Assembly (NCBI GenBank): GCA_029982615.1 | Contig: JARRBK010000003.1 | Span: 1 to 64,000 of the forward strand | Origin: Tepidanaerobacteraceae bacterium | GTDB taxonomy: Bacteria; Bacillota; Thermosediminibacteria; Thermosediminibacterales; Tepidanaerobacteraceae | Length of the DNA: 64,000 nucleotides | Direction: 5' to 3' | Notes under the pieces: generated by a model | Database searches by the model: none | The model's input: the letters and a program-made list of their open reading frames with translations, nothing else | Told to the model about the DNA's origin: nothing | Shown here: one piece after another, positions 1 to 7,613 of the stretch | How positions within the stretch are numbered: the first letter of the stretch is position 1 | Layout of the letters: each line of letters starts with the position of its first letter | Position numbers and translations under genes: made by a program

Positions 1-143
1 TATTGGTGGGTTACTGTAAGAAAAAGGGCATCATTCCCGTTTATTCCACTACGGAAAGAAAAGTCGTAGAAGAACATGTAGATGGTGAAGTGAGAACCTA
101 TAGATCCTTCCGGCATGTAAGGTTTAGAATTTATGGAAATTAA
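1..143 (+). CDS. C-terminal fragment of an unidentified protein
   Basis: An open frame enters from the left edge (first full codon at base 3) and ends at TAA 141-143, giving the last 46 residues of a protein whose start lies outside the window. The fragment is basic and rich in Arg, Tyr and Val, with a CKKKG turn near its start and an RTYRSFRHVRFRIYG end. A rho-independent terminator follows 48 bases later, which supports a real gene end. I do not recognise the family and assign no function. Confidence 0.6.
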   Translation, partial: LVGYCKKKGIIPVYSTTERKVVEEHVDGEVRTYRSFRHVRFRIYGN

Positions 144-191
144 ATGTTGAACGCCATTCCTAGGCTTTATGCCGCGGGCTTAAAGTTTAAT

Positions 192-222
192 GCCGGTCTG
201 ATTACTCAGGCCGGCTTTTTTT
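192..222 (+). terminator. Rho-independent terminator after the partial gene
   Basis: A 10-bp stem pairs 192-201 with 206-215 (one G-T wobble, otherwise complementary) around a 4-base loop and is followed directly by seven Ts at 216-222. It ends the transcript of the partial upstream gene and separates it from the sigma-54 operon. Confidence 0.85.
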
Positions 223-324
223 ATGCACCCGGCATGGGTTAGCTTTTACAGTGAAATTATGCTTGAAGGCTGGCAGCGGCGGCCATTGGCCAAACAGCAA
301 TGATGTGTTACGTGAGGTTTAGGT

Positions 325-370
325 ACCCACCGAAGGTGGGTGCTAAAGAAAGCTGCAAACAAAATGCAGC
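325..370. other. Two adjacent hairpins of unknown role
   Basis: The 470 bases between the first gene and acoA hold no convincing gene. They do hold a 7-bp hairpin (325-331 with 335-341, loop GAA) and a 6-bp hairpin (352-357 with 365-370). Neither has a T-run, so neither is a normal terminator. They lie upstream of the predicted sigma-54 start site and so would not be in the aco mRNA. They could belong to a small RNA or a protein-binding site. I could not match them to a known RNA family. Confidence 0.35.
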
Positions 371-385
371 CTGAGGCGTGATTCG

Positions 386-425
386 ATGCTACAGTTGTTG
401 CAAATCAGTTGATGCATGCTACAGT
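386..425 (+). promoter_or_regulatory. Candidate upstream activator sites for the AcoR-like protein
   Basis: The 10-mer ATGCTACAGT occurs exactly at 386-395 and again at 416-425, a spacing of 30 bp or about three helical turns. The copies sit about 75-115 bp upstream of the sigma-54 core promoter, where enhancer-binding proteins usually bind. An AcoR-type activator is encoded at the far end of the operon. Assigning the repeat to that protein is inference. Confidence 0.55.
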
Positions 426-498
426 ATTTTCTATTTTTTAATTATAGAGCGAATATTAATTTTCAGTCGTACAATGCCATTATACAACTGACGTTATT

Positions 499-514
499 TG
501 GCACATAACTTGCT
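499..514 (+). promoter_or_regulatory. Sigma-54 (-24/-12) promoter of the aco-AOR operon
   Basis: TGGCAC (499-504), five bases, then TTGCT (510-514) matches the sigma-54 consensus, with the invariant GG (500-501) and GC (512-513) exactly 12 bp apart. Transcription should start near 525. Sigma-54 promoters need an AAA+ activator, and one is encoded at 9652-11631. Confidence 0.88.
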
Positions 515-522
515 TTATTATA

Positions 523-550
523 TTTATAGTTCTGAATTTATAGTTCTGAA
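523..550 (+). repeat. Perfect 14-bp tandem repeat at the predicted transcription start
   Basis: TTTATAGTTCTGAA is present at 523-536 and repeated without a gap at 537-550. It begins at the predicted sigma-54 start site and lies in the 5' leader of acoA. It may be a slippage duplication or a binding site. Nothing else in the window shares it, as far as I could see by eye. Confidence 0.9.
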
Positions 551-613
551 AGCCTACAAAGCTTTCGATGCATGAATTTGGATTAAAAATCTCATGAAAA
601 GGAGGAATGTATA

Positions 614-1576
614 ATGAATCTTGACAGGGAGAAGATGCTTAATCTTTACGAAAACATGGTCAAGATCAGGGAATTTGAAGAAAAGGCAAGGGAATTGATG
701 CTGGGCGGCAAATTAGCAGGTTTTTTGCATCTCTATTGTGGAGAAGAAGCCATAGCAGTAGGTGTCTGCGCAAATCTTAACGACAAAGACTGTATCACAA
801 GTACTCACCGCGGGCACGGACATATTATTGCCAAAGGCGGAAACATTGATAAAATGATGGCAGAACTTCACGGTAAAGCTACCGGTTATTGCAAGGGGAA
901 AAGCGGCTCCATGCATATCGCAGACCTTAATATCGGCATAGTAGGAGCCAATGGCATAGTAGGAGCCGGCCTGCCCATTGCAGTGGGTGTGGCTTTTGCA
1001 ATGAGATACAAGAAGATGGATAACGTAGTAGTGGCATTTTTTGGCGACGGTGCCTCTAACCGCGGCACGTTTCATGAAGCCCTGAATATGGCGTCTGTTT
1101 TGAATCTCCCTGTGGTTTTTGTGTGTGAAAACAACCATTTTGGCATGTCTACCCCTCAGAGTGTACACCAGAAAATAAAGGATATATCTGTAAGGGGAAC
1201 AGCCTATGACATTCCCGGGAAGACAGTTGACGGCAACGACGTGCTGGCAGTGTACGAGGCTGCAGCACAAGCTGTTAGCCGAGCGAAAAATGGGCAAGGG
1301 CCTTCTTTAATTGAATGTAAGACATGGCGGCATTACGGCCATTTTATAGGCGATCCTGAGCCCTATAAGGATCCTGAGGAACAGAAAAAATGGCTGGCAA
1401 GGGACCCCATCCCCAGGTTCGCCAAGCAGCTTATTGAGTTAAATTATGCTACACAGGCAGAACTGGATGCTATTAAGGACAGCGTGAAAGAAAAGATAGA
1501 AGCCGCAGTAAAATATGCCCAATCCAGCCCTGATCCTTTGCCAGAAGACGTCTTTTCAGATGTGTACGCGGAATAA
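614..1576 (+). CDS. acoA: TPP-dependent dehydrogenase E1 alpha subunit, acetoin dehydrogenase type
   Basis: This 320-residue protein is the alpha subunit of a thiamine-diphosphate E1 component, which cleaves a 2-oxo or acyloin substrate and passes the acyl group to lipoamide on E2. The TPP/Mg motif GDGASN is at residues 144-149 and the paired asparagines of ENNHFGMST at 172-180; HRGHGH is at 65-70. Length fits AcoA/PdhA. The ATG has an AAAGGAGG site just upstream. It is the first gene after the sigma-54 promoter. Acetoin is preferred over pyruvate as substrate because of the sigma-54/AcoR control and the AOR downstream, but sequence alone does not prove the substrate. Confidence 0.88.
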   Translation: MNLDREKMLNLYENMVKIREFEEKARELMLGGKLAGFLHLYCGEEAIAVGVCANLNDKDCITSTHRGHGHIIAKGGNIDKMMAELHGKATGYCKGKSGSMHIADLNIGIVGANGIVGAGLPIAVGVAFAMRYKKMDNVVVAFFGDGASNRGTFHEALNMASVLNLPVVFVCENNHFGMSTPQSVHQKIKDISVRGTAYDIPGKTVDGNDVLAVYEAAAQAVSRAKNGQGPSLIECKTWRHYGHFIGDPEPYKDPEEQKKWLARDPIPRFAKQLIELNYATQAELDAIKDSVKEKIEAAVKYAQSSPDPLPEDVFSDVYAE

Positions 1577-1607
1577 TTTGAATTTTATAAAGAAGGAGAT
1601 GAAAAAA

Positions 1608-2579
1608 ATGGCAAAAATGAGCTATATTGAAGCTATAAAAGAGACTCAGCGCGCGGAGATGCAGAGGGATCCCAATGTTTTTATAGCAGGAGAAGACGTA
1701 GGCGTTATGGGAAGTGCTTTTGGACAAACTGCAGGGCTTTTAAAGGAATTTGGGCCGCAGCGCGTTGTGGATACCCCTATCAGTGAGTCTGCCATTATCG
1801 GGCTTGGAGTCGGAGCAGCAGCCATGGGGCTGCGGCCTATCCTTGTAATCGATTTTATTGATTTTATGGCTGTATGTATGGATGAAGTTCTAAACCAAGC
1901 TTCCAAGCTCAGATATATGTTGGGAGGACAGGTCAAAATTCCTTTGGTAATTCGAACCCAAATCGGGGCTGGTATCGGCGCAGCTGCCCAGCATTCCCAA
2001 AGTTTAGAGGCCTTTTTTACTCATATGCCAGGCATGAAGACAGTAGCGGCTGCTACTCCAGCTGATATTAAGGGTTTGCTTACTGCAGCCATCCGCGATG
2101 ACAACCCGGTGATGTTCATCGAACATAAAACCTTAGCTAGACTTGAAGGTGACGTGCCGGAAGGCGATTATGTCATACCCATTGGAAAGGCAGATATAAA
2201 ACGCAAAGGCTCTGATGTAACCATACTTTCATGGTCCGCCATGGTACACAAGTGCTTGGCAGCGGCAGAATCTCTTGCCCAAGAGGGTATAAACGCAGAA
2301 GTTATAGATATTCGCTCGTTGGTGCCATTGGACAAAGAATGTATCCTGAATTCCTTAGGCAAAACCGGAAGATTGGTTATTGTGCATGAAGCGGTCGAAA
2401 CCTCAGGTTATGGTGCGGAAATTGCTGCTATGGTTGCAGATCAAGGGTTTGACCTTTTGGATGCCCCCATTAAACGTGTGGCTGCTCCCTTTACGCCGGT
2501 TCCTTTCAGCCCTGTTCTGGAAAAGGAATGGGTAGTTAGCGAGGAAAAGATCATCGATGCTGTAAAGTCGTTGTTTTAG
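1608..2579 (+). CDS. acoB: TPP-dependent dehydrogenase E1 beta subunit, acetoin dehydrogenase type
   Basis: This 323-residue transketolase-like beta subunit pairs with AcoA to form the E1 heterotetramer. Family signatures include the EDVGVMGSAF stretch near residue 29, DTPISESAIIG near 55 and a C-terminal transketolase-C domain with the IDIRSLVPLD stretch. The frame is open from further upstream, inside acoA, but an AAGGAG site at 1593-1598 places the start at ATG 1608, 31 bases after the acoA stop. The tight spacing shows co-transcription. Confidence 0.88.
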   Translation: MAKMSYIEAIKETQRAEMQRDPNVFIAGEDVGVMGSAFGQTAGLLKEFGPQRVVDTPISESAIIGLGVGAAAMGLRPILVIDFIDFMAVCMDEVLNQASKLRYMLGGQVKIPLVIRTQIGAGIGAAAQHSQSLEAFFTHMPGMKTVAAATPADIKGLLTAAIRDDNPVMFIEHKTLARLEGDVPEGDYVIPIGKADIKRKGSDVTILSWSAMVHKCLAAAESLAQEGINAEVIDIRSLVPLDKECILNSLGKTGRLVIVHEAVETSGYGAEIAAMVADQGFDLLDAPIKRVAAPFTPVPFSPVLEKEWVVSEEKIIDAVKSLF

Positions 2580-2628
2580 AGAAAAACATAGAATTTAAAG
2601 AAAAAATGTGTTATAGGGAGTGAAACTA

Positions 2629-3870
2629 ATGGCTACAGAAATCGTCATGCCCAAATTAGGATTAACAATGACAAAGGGAACGGTGGAAAAATGGCTGAAA
2701 AAGGAGGGAGATTTTGTTAAAAAGGGAGAGGACTTGTTGGAGATAAGCACTGAAAAAATTACAAATACTGTGGAATCTCCAGCAGAGGGTATATTGCTCA
2801 AGATTATAGCGTCAGAGGGAGATGAACTTCCTATCGGTGCACCTCTTGGATATATCGGGGAGGCAGGCGAGCAGATAGATACAGATAACAAGGTAAGCCC
2901 TTTAAATGATGACAAAAAAATAGAGTCGACAGAGTCGACATTGAAACCTAATAATCAGGAGACTATAGATGAACACAGAGTAAGAAAAAAGGTTAAAATA
3001 TCACCAGTTGCCCTTAATTTGGCAAAGGAGTTGAATATTGACTATACCCTTATTGCTGGAACTGGTCCTGGGGGAAGAATTACCAGGGAAGATGTAGAGA
3101 ATTTTGCAAAACAGAAGGAGACAGATGAAAAAGAAAAAAACAATAATCAAAGCGCAAGTGATAATAAAGGTATTCTTTCTTATGAAGCAATTCCTTACAC
3201 TGGCATGAGAAGGGTTATCGGGGATAAAATGAGCAAGAGCTGGGCAATTGCCGCAAAGGTTACAGAACACACCAGTGTAGACATTTCTATGCTCAACCAG
3301 CTTCGGACAATGATTAATGAAGGTCTTCAGGAGGGAGAAGATAAGGTTTCCCTCACTGAAATGTTAGTAAAAATTGTTGCCAGGGCTCTGGAAATTAAGC
3401 CGATGATCAATGTATCTCTGGATAGCGACAATATTAAGGTGATGAAAGACATTAACATCGGAGTGGCTGTAGCGCTCGATGATGGCTTGGTAGTTCCTGT
3501 GGTCAAGAATGTCAACAAGAAAAGCATTTACCAGGTCAGCAAAGAAGTTAAAGCTCTTGTCCGCAAGGCGAGGGAAGGCAATCTAAGTTTGGATGAAATG
3601 AACGGTGGCACATTTACAATTACAAATCTAGGCACCTATGGTTCGGTGGATTACTTTACTCCTATAATTAATCAGCCCGAGTCTGCCATTTTGGGAATAG
3701 GGAGGACTGTGGAAACACCTGTGGTAGTCGATGGACAGATTGTGGTACGGCCGATGATGGGATTGTCCTTATCTTTTGACCACAGGGTTATTGATGGGGC
3801 ACCAGCTGCTGAATTTTTAGCAGTGCTCATCAGCCTTATTAAAAATCCTTTAAGGGCAATCTTAAGCTAA
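2629..3870 (+). CDS. acoC: Dihydrolipoamide acyltransferase (E2) of the acetoin dehydrogenase complex
   Basis: This 413-residue E2 transfers the acyl group from lipoamide to CoA. Order: one lipoyl domain (1-78) with the lipoylated lysine K43 in STEKITN; an acidic/basic linker; a peripheral subunit-binding domain (about 122-160); a charged, Asn/Lys-rich linker; and a catalytic domain (about 184-413) with the active-site motif HRVIDG at 385-390. A GTG nine bases upstream is in frame, but AGGGAG at 2615-2620 is spaced for ATG 2629. A single lipoyl domain is usual for Gram-positive and acetoin-type E2 proteins. Confidence 0.88.
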   Translation: MATEIVMPKLGLTMTKGTVEKWLKKEGDFVKKGEDLLEISTEKITNTVESPAEGILLKIIASEGDELPIGAPLGYIGEAGEQIDTDNKVSPLNDDKKIESTESTLKPNNQETIDEHRVRKKVKISPVALNLAKELNIDYTLIAGTGPGGRITREDVENFAKQKETDEKEKNNNQSASDNKGILSYEAIPYTGMRRVIGDKMSKSWAIAAKVTEHTSVDISMLNQLRTMINEGLQEGEDKVSLTEMLVKIVARALEIKPMINVSLDSDNIKVMKDINIGVAVALDDGLVVPVVKNVNKKSIYQVSKEVKALVRKAREGNLSLDEMNGGTFTITNLGTYGSVDYFTPIINQPESAILGIGRTVETPVVVDGQIVVRPMMGLSLSFDHRVIDGAPAAEFLAVLISLIKNPLRAILS

Positions 3871-3914
3871 AAGGAAATACCATATTAAGCAATGGTTTTA
3901 GGGAGACGAGATAC

Positions 3915-5312
3915 ATGAGCAAACATGTAATAGTTATAGGTGGCGGTCCTGGCGGCTATGTCGCGGCAATAAGGGCAGCACAGCTTGGGGCCAAAGTTGA
4001 TTTAGTAGAGCGCGACGATTTAGGAGGGACTTGTCTTAATGTAGGTTGTATCCCCACCAAAACTCTTCTGCATACAGCGGAACTTTATCAGACATTAAAG
4101 AAAGAAACCCAAAGTGGCTTGGTGATTGATAATGTCAAAATTGATTGGAAATCACTACAAAAGCGTAAAACTGATGTTGTTAACCGTTTAAAGAGAGGAA
4201 TCATTGGCCTTTTGCAGGCAAATAAAGTAACAGTTCATAAAGGTCGGGCAATATTCCAGCAAAACCGGACTGTGCGCGTTGAGGGCAGACATCCTGTCGT
4301 ATTGAGTGCAGATATTATAGTTTTGGCGGTTGGGTCTGTACCGGTGGAGCTTAAAGTCCCAGGGGCAGATCTACCAGGGGTAATAGACAGTACAGAAGCT
4401 CTGAGCCTTGAAAAATTGCCTGCATCAATGGTAATTGTTGGCGGTGGTGTAATTGGAACGGAATTAGCGGCACTCTATAATGCCCTAGGAACCAAAGTAA
4501 CTGTGCTAGAGATGATGTCCCAGATATTACCTACCATAGACGGTCAAATTGCTGCCATGTTAAGAAAAGAATTAAGTAATGCCGGTATTGCGTTTTTTAC
4601 CAATTCTAAACTAATGGAAATTAGAAAGACTGAAAATGGTCTGAAGGTTAGGGCTAATGTTCAGGGCACGGAACAAGAAATTGCCTGTGAAAACGTGCTT
4701 ATTGCTGTAGGACGCCGGCCAAATACAGAGAACCTGGGATTGGAAGCATTGGGAATCAAAACTGAAAGAGGAGCAATTATAGTTGATCAACATTTTACAA
4801 CAAATATTCCCTGGATTTATGCTATTGGTGATTGTAATGGCCAAAACATGCTTGCCCATGCAGCTTCCGCTCAAGGCATAGCAGCAGTAGAACACGCTCT
4901 TGGAGAAATGGTAACTTACAAAGGTTATGTTATACCTAAATGTATATATACTAACCCAGAGGTAGCCAGTGTAGGGTTAACTGAAGAACAAGTTAAAAAT
5001 CAGGGATTACCCTATAAAATTGGTCTTTTTCCATTAGCCGGTAATGGGAAATCACTGATCGAAGGCTATGAAACTGGTTTGATCAAGATTATTGCCGACG
5101 CTAAATACGGGGAAATTTTGGGAGCCCATCTAATGGGCCCCCGCGTTACTGAGATCATCAGTGAAGTAGCTTTGGCTATAACTCTAGAAGCCACAGCACA
5201 GGACTTGGTTTCCACAATCCATCCCCATCCGTCTATAAGTGAGGCTTTAGCAGAAGCTGCCCATGGTGTTTTTGGAAATCCTATACATTGGCCACCTGGA
5301 ATTAATATCTAA
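3915..5312 (+). CDS. lpdA: Dihydrolipoyl dehydrogenase (E3)
   Basis: This 465-residue flavoprotein reoxidises dihydrolipoamide and reduces NAD. The FAD motif GGGPGG is near residue 9, the redox-active disulfide is C40/C45 in GGTCLNVGC, an NAD-binding GGGVIGTE stretch lies mid-protein, and the catalytic HPHPSISE is near the C terminus. It has no lipoyl domain of its own, unlike some acetoin-system E3 proteins. It completes the E1-E2-E3 set. No terminator is visible in the 83-base gap to the AOR gene, so both are probably on one mRNA. Confidence 0.9.
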   Translation: MSKHVIVIGGGPGGYVAAIRAAQLGAKVDLVERDDLGGTCLNVGCIPTKTLLHTAELYQTLKKETQSGLVIDNVKIDWKSLQKRKTDVVNRLKRGIIGLLQANKVTVHKGRAIFQQNRTVRVEGRHPVVLSADIIVLAVGSVPVELKVPGADLPGVIDSTEALSLEKLPASMVIVGGGVIGTELAALYNALGTKVTVLEMMSQILPTIDGQIAAMLRKELSNAGIAFFTNSKLMEIRKTENGLKVRANVQGTEQEIACENVLIAVGRRPNTENLGLEALGIKTERGAIIVDQHFTTNIPWIYAIGDCNGQNMLAHAASAQGIAAVEHALGEMVTYKGYVIPKCIYTNPEVASVGLTEEQVKNQGLPYKIGLFPLAGNGKSLIEGYETGLIKIIADAKYGEILGAHLMGPRVTEIISEVALAITLEATAQDLVSTIHPHPSISEALAEAAHGVFGNPIHWPPGINI

Positions 5313-5395
5313 AAATGGACATATAAGCTAAATAAAATACTGCCAAATTAGAAAAGAAAGGGAAAATTATTAAAAAAAGAAAGGGAGGTTCCTCT

Positions 5396-7273
5396 ATGCT
5401 AAAAGGTGGCTATATGGGTAAAATCCTGCGGGTGAATTTGACAAACCAAACCTATACGGAAGAAAGTACAACAGAAGAACTTGCTCGGAATTTTATCGGC
5501 GGTGCGGGCTTCGGCATTAGATTTCTGTTTGATGAAGTCCCGGCTGGAACTGATGCTTTAGGACCGAATAACAAGCTCATCTTTGCTCCAGGTCCTTTGA
5601 CAGGAACTTCTGCGCCCTGTGCCAGCCGTATGGCTGTAGTGGCAAAATCTCCATTAACAGGTGCTGTAGGGATGTGCACCACTGGCGGTTATTTTCCGGC
5701 AGAACTCAAATTTGCCGGATACGATGCCCTGATAATCGAAGGAAAGGCTGAAAGGCCCTTATACCTGTGGATTAATGACGGCAAAGTGAGTTTCCGCAGG
5801 GCAGACAAATTATGGGGGACAAATACCTTTGATTGTCAGCAGCTGATAAAAGATGAACTCGGTGACCAGAATATCCGGATTGCATGCATTGGGCCTGCTG
5901 GAGAACTTCAGTCCAAGATAGCAAGCATTATAAATGAACGAAGAGCTGCAGGCCGAAAAGGTTTGGGCGCGGTAATGGGAGCTAAGAATCTTAAAGCCAT
6001 AGCTGTAAGAGGGCATAAAACAGTCCCTGTTGCTAGCGAAAATGATTATAAACAGGCCAGGTCTCGGATGCTAAAGACCATGAAAGAAAGCCCGGTGCTT
6101 TATCCTGCTTTTGCCAATACAGGTACTCCTATGGTTGTAGAAGCAACATGGGGATTGGGAATTTTCCCGACTAGGAATTGGTCAGCAACAGGAGAATGGG
6201 ATCCTGTGGATAAACTTGGAATTAAGGCAAACGATTCAAGGAAAATTGGAAAGGAGCATTGCTACAATTGCCCTGTGGCATGCAGTCAGCTAAAGTTAGC
6301 TCGAGAAGGGATTTATACTGGCTCGCTTTCGGTTCCAGAATTTGAAACCATTTATGCTTTTGGAGGTCAAACTGGAGTAGGCAATTTGGATAGCATTATT
6401 GCAGCTGATCGCCTTTGTGACGAAATGGGCATGGATAGTATTTCCACCGGTGTGGCCATTGGATTTGCAATGGAGCTTTATGAAAAAGGGATAATAACAA
6501 AAGATGATACCGATGGAGTTGAGTTAAATTTCGGAAATCATGAGGCCATGTTTAAACTTGTTTCAAAGATTGGCTACCGACAGGGATTTGGTGCATTGCT
6601 GGCCGACGGGGTTAAAGATGCTGCGGCAAAGATAGGCAAGAATGCTGAAAAATATGCCATGCATGTAAAGGGATTGGAACTGCCTGGATATGATGTGCGA
6701 GGAGCAAAGGCACACGGGTTAAATTACGCTACGTCTTATACCGGAGCGGATCACAATAGAGGATATGCGTTTCAAGAGATTTTTGGCATTCCGGAGCCGG
6801 AAACTGTGGACCGCTTCGCATATGAAGGCAAGGGTAGATTGACTAAATGGAACCAGGATATCCGGACTGCTACCTGTGATTGTCCTACGATGTGTGCTTT
6901 CCTGTTGGATATGGCTTTTCCGGCCAATGCAGCCCTAAATTGTGCAGACATGCTCAGCAGTTTGACAGGGCTGAATTTTACACCAGCAGAGATTGAGAAA
7001 ATCGGAGAAAGGGTGAACAATCTGGCTAGAGCTTTTAACGTGAGAGAGGGTTTTACAAGAAAGGACGACAATTTACCGGAAAGAATCCTCACAGAGCCGT
7101 TAAAAGAAGGCGGATCTAAGGGGCAATACATTTCCCGGGCAGAATTGGATAAAATGCTAGACGAATATTATTATGAAAGAGGTTGGACTGCTGAAGGAAT
7201 ACCTACAAAACAAAAACTGCTTGATTTGGGTCTGGAGAATGCTGCTGAAGAGCTTGAAAAGATGGGAGCTTGA
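5396..7273 (+). CDS. Tungsten-dependent aldehyde ferredoxin oxidoreductase (AOR)
   Basis: This 625-residue cytoplasmic enzyme belongs to the AOR family, which oxidises aldehydes to acids using a tungsto-bispterin and a [4Fe-4S] cluster and reduces ferredoxin. Visible signs: the N-terminal MGKILRVNL block; the pterin-binding stretch around RRAAGRKGLGAVMG (182-195); cluster cysteines C289, C292 and C296 with a fourth in the C494/C496/C500 group; a PEFE motif near 315 and H453 in HNRGY, matching active-site Glu and His positions of the family. The GGGAGG at 5383-5388 selects ATG 5396. Placed after acetoin dehydrogenase genes, it probably removes the aldehyde product; this is inference. Confidence 0.88.
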   Translation: MLKGGYMGKILRVNLTNQTYTEESTTEELARNFIGGAGFGIRFLFDEVPAGTDALGPNNKLIFAPGPLTGTSAPCASRMAVVAKSPLTGAVGMCTTGGYFPAELKFAGYDALIIEGKAERPLYLWINDGKVSFRRADKLWGTNTFDCQQLIKDELGDQNIRIACIGPAGELQSKIASIINERRAAGRKGLGAVMGAKNLKAIAVRGHKTVPVASENDYKQARSRMLKTMKESPVLYPAFANTGTPMVVEATWGLGIFPTRNWSATGEWDPVDKLGIKANDSRKIGKEHCYNCPVACSQLKLAREGIYTGSLSVPEFETIYAFGGQTGVGNLDSIIAADRLCDEMGMDSISTGVAIGFAMELYEKGIITKDDTDGVELNFGNHEAMFKLVSKIGYRQGFGALLADGVKDAAAKIGKNAEKYAMHVKGLELPGYDVRGAKAHGLNYATSYTGADHNRGYAFQEIFGIPEPETVDRFAYEGKGRLTKWNQDIRTATCDCPTMCAFLLDMAFPANAALNCADMLSSLTGLNFTPAEIEKIGERVNNLARAFNVREGFTRKDDNLPERILTEPLKEGGSKGQYISRAELDKMLDEYYYERGWTAEGIPTKQKLLDLGLENAAEELEKMGA

Positions 7274-7277
7274 TAAA

Positions 7278-7577
7278 TTGATATCAGTTAAAGTAAAATC
7301 GATAATGGATATAGCCGATATCTTTGGCTGTCACGAACAGGTTATTTCATTGCCAGAAGGCTCACGGCTAAGCAGTCTCTTAGATGTTTTGGAAAAAAAA
7401 TACGGCCAGCCCTTTTCCGCGATTCGCGACAAAATCTATATGAGAAAAGAAGAAAATAACAGCAGAAAAATTAATTTATTTCTAAACGGTAGAAATATTA
7501 TTTTCCTTGACGGGCTCGAGACTCAGCTTAATGATGGTGATGAAGTGTTCTTTCTTTCTCCTGTTGGTGGTGGATGA
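7278..7577 (+). CDS. MoaD/ThiS-family sulfur carrier
   Basis: This 99-residue ubiquitin-like protein ends in PVGGG. The C-terminal Gly-Gly is the residue pair that is adenylated and thiocarboxylated to give sulfur for the pterin dithiolene. The frame is open into the AOR gene, but the fold starts at TTG 7278 (MISVKVKS), five bases after the AOR stop with GGGAG at 7264-7268. It likely serves tungstopterin formation for the adjacent AOR, as the second MoaD-like gene at 20608 would for the second AOR. Pairing to a particular AOR is inference. Confidence 0.78.
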   Translation: MISVKVKSIMDIADIFGCHEQVISLPEGSRLSSLLDVLEKKYGQPFSAIRDKIYMRKEENNSRKINLFLNGRNIIFLDGLETQLNDGDEVFFLSPVGGG

Positions 7578-7613
7578 TATATATAATATAAATTTTTAAA
7601 GGAGGTGTCCTTC

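Noticed and set aside
713-1297. A 194-codon open frame on the minus strand inside acoA
   Set aside because: It is fully antisense to a clear E1 alpha gene, has no SD and its translation is rich in Cys, His and Tyr in a non-protein-like way.
614-5312. Ordinary pyruvate dehydrogenase complex
   Set aside because: The domain set would also fit, but sigma-54/AcoR control and the downstream AOR favour acetoin or another acyloin. The alternative is kept in mind and not excluded by sequence alone.
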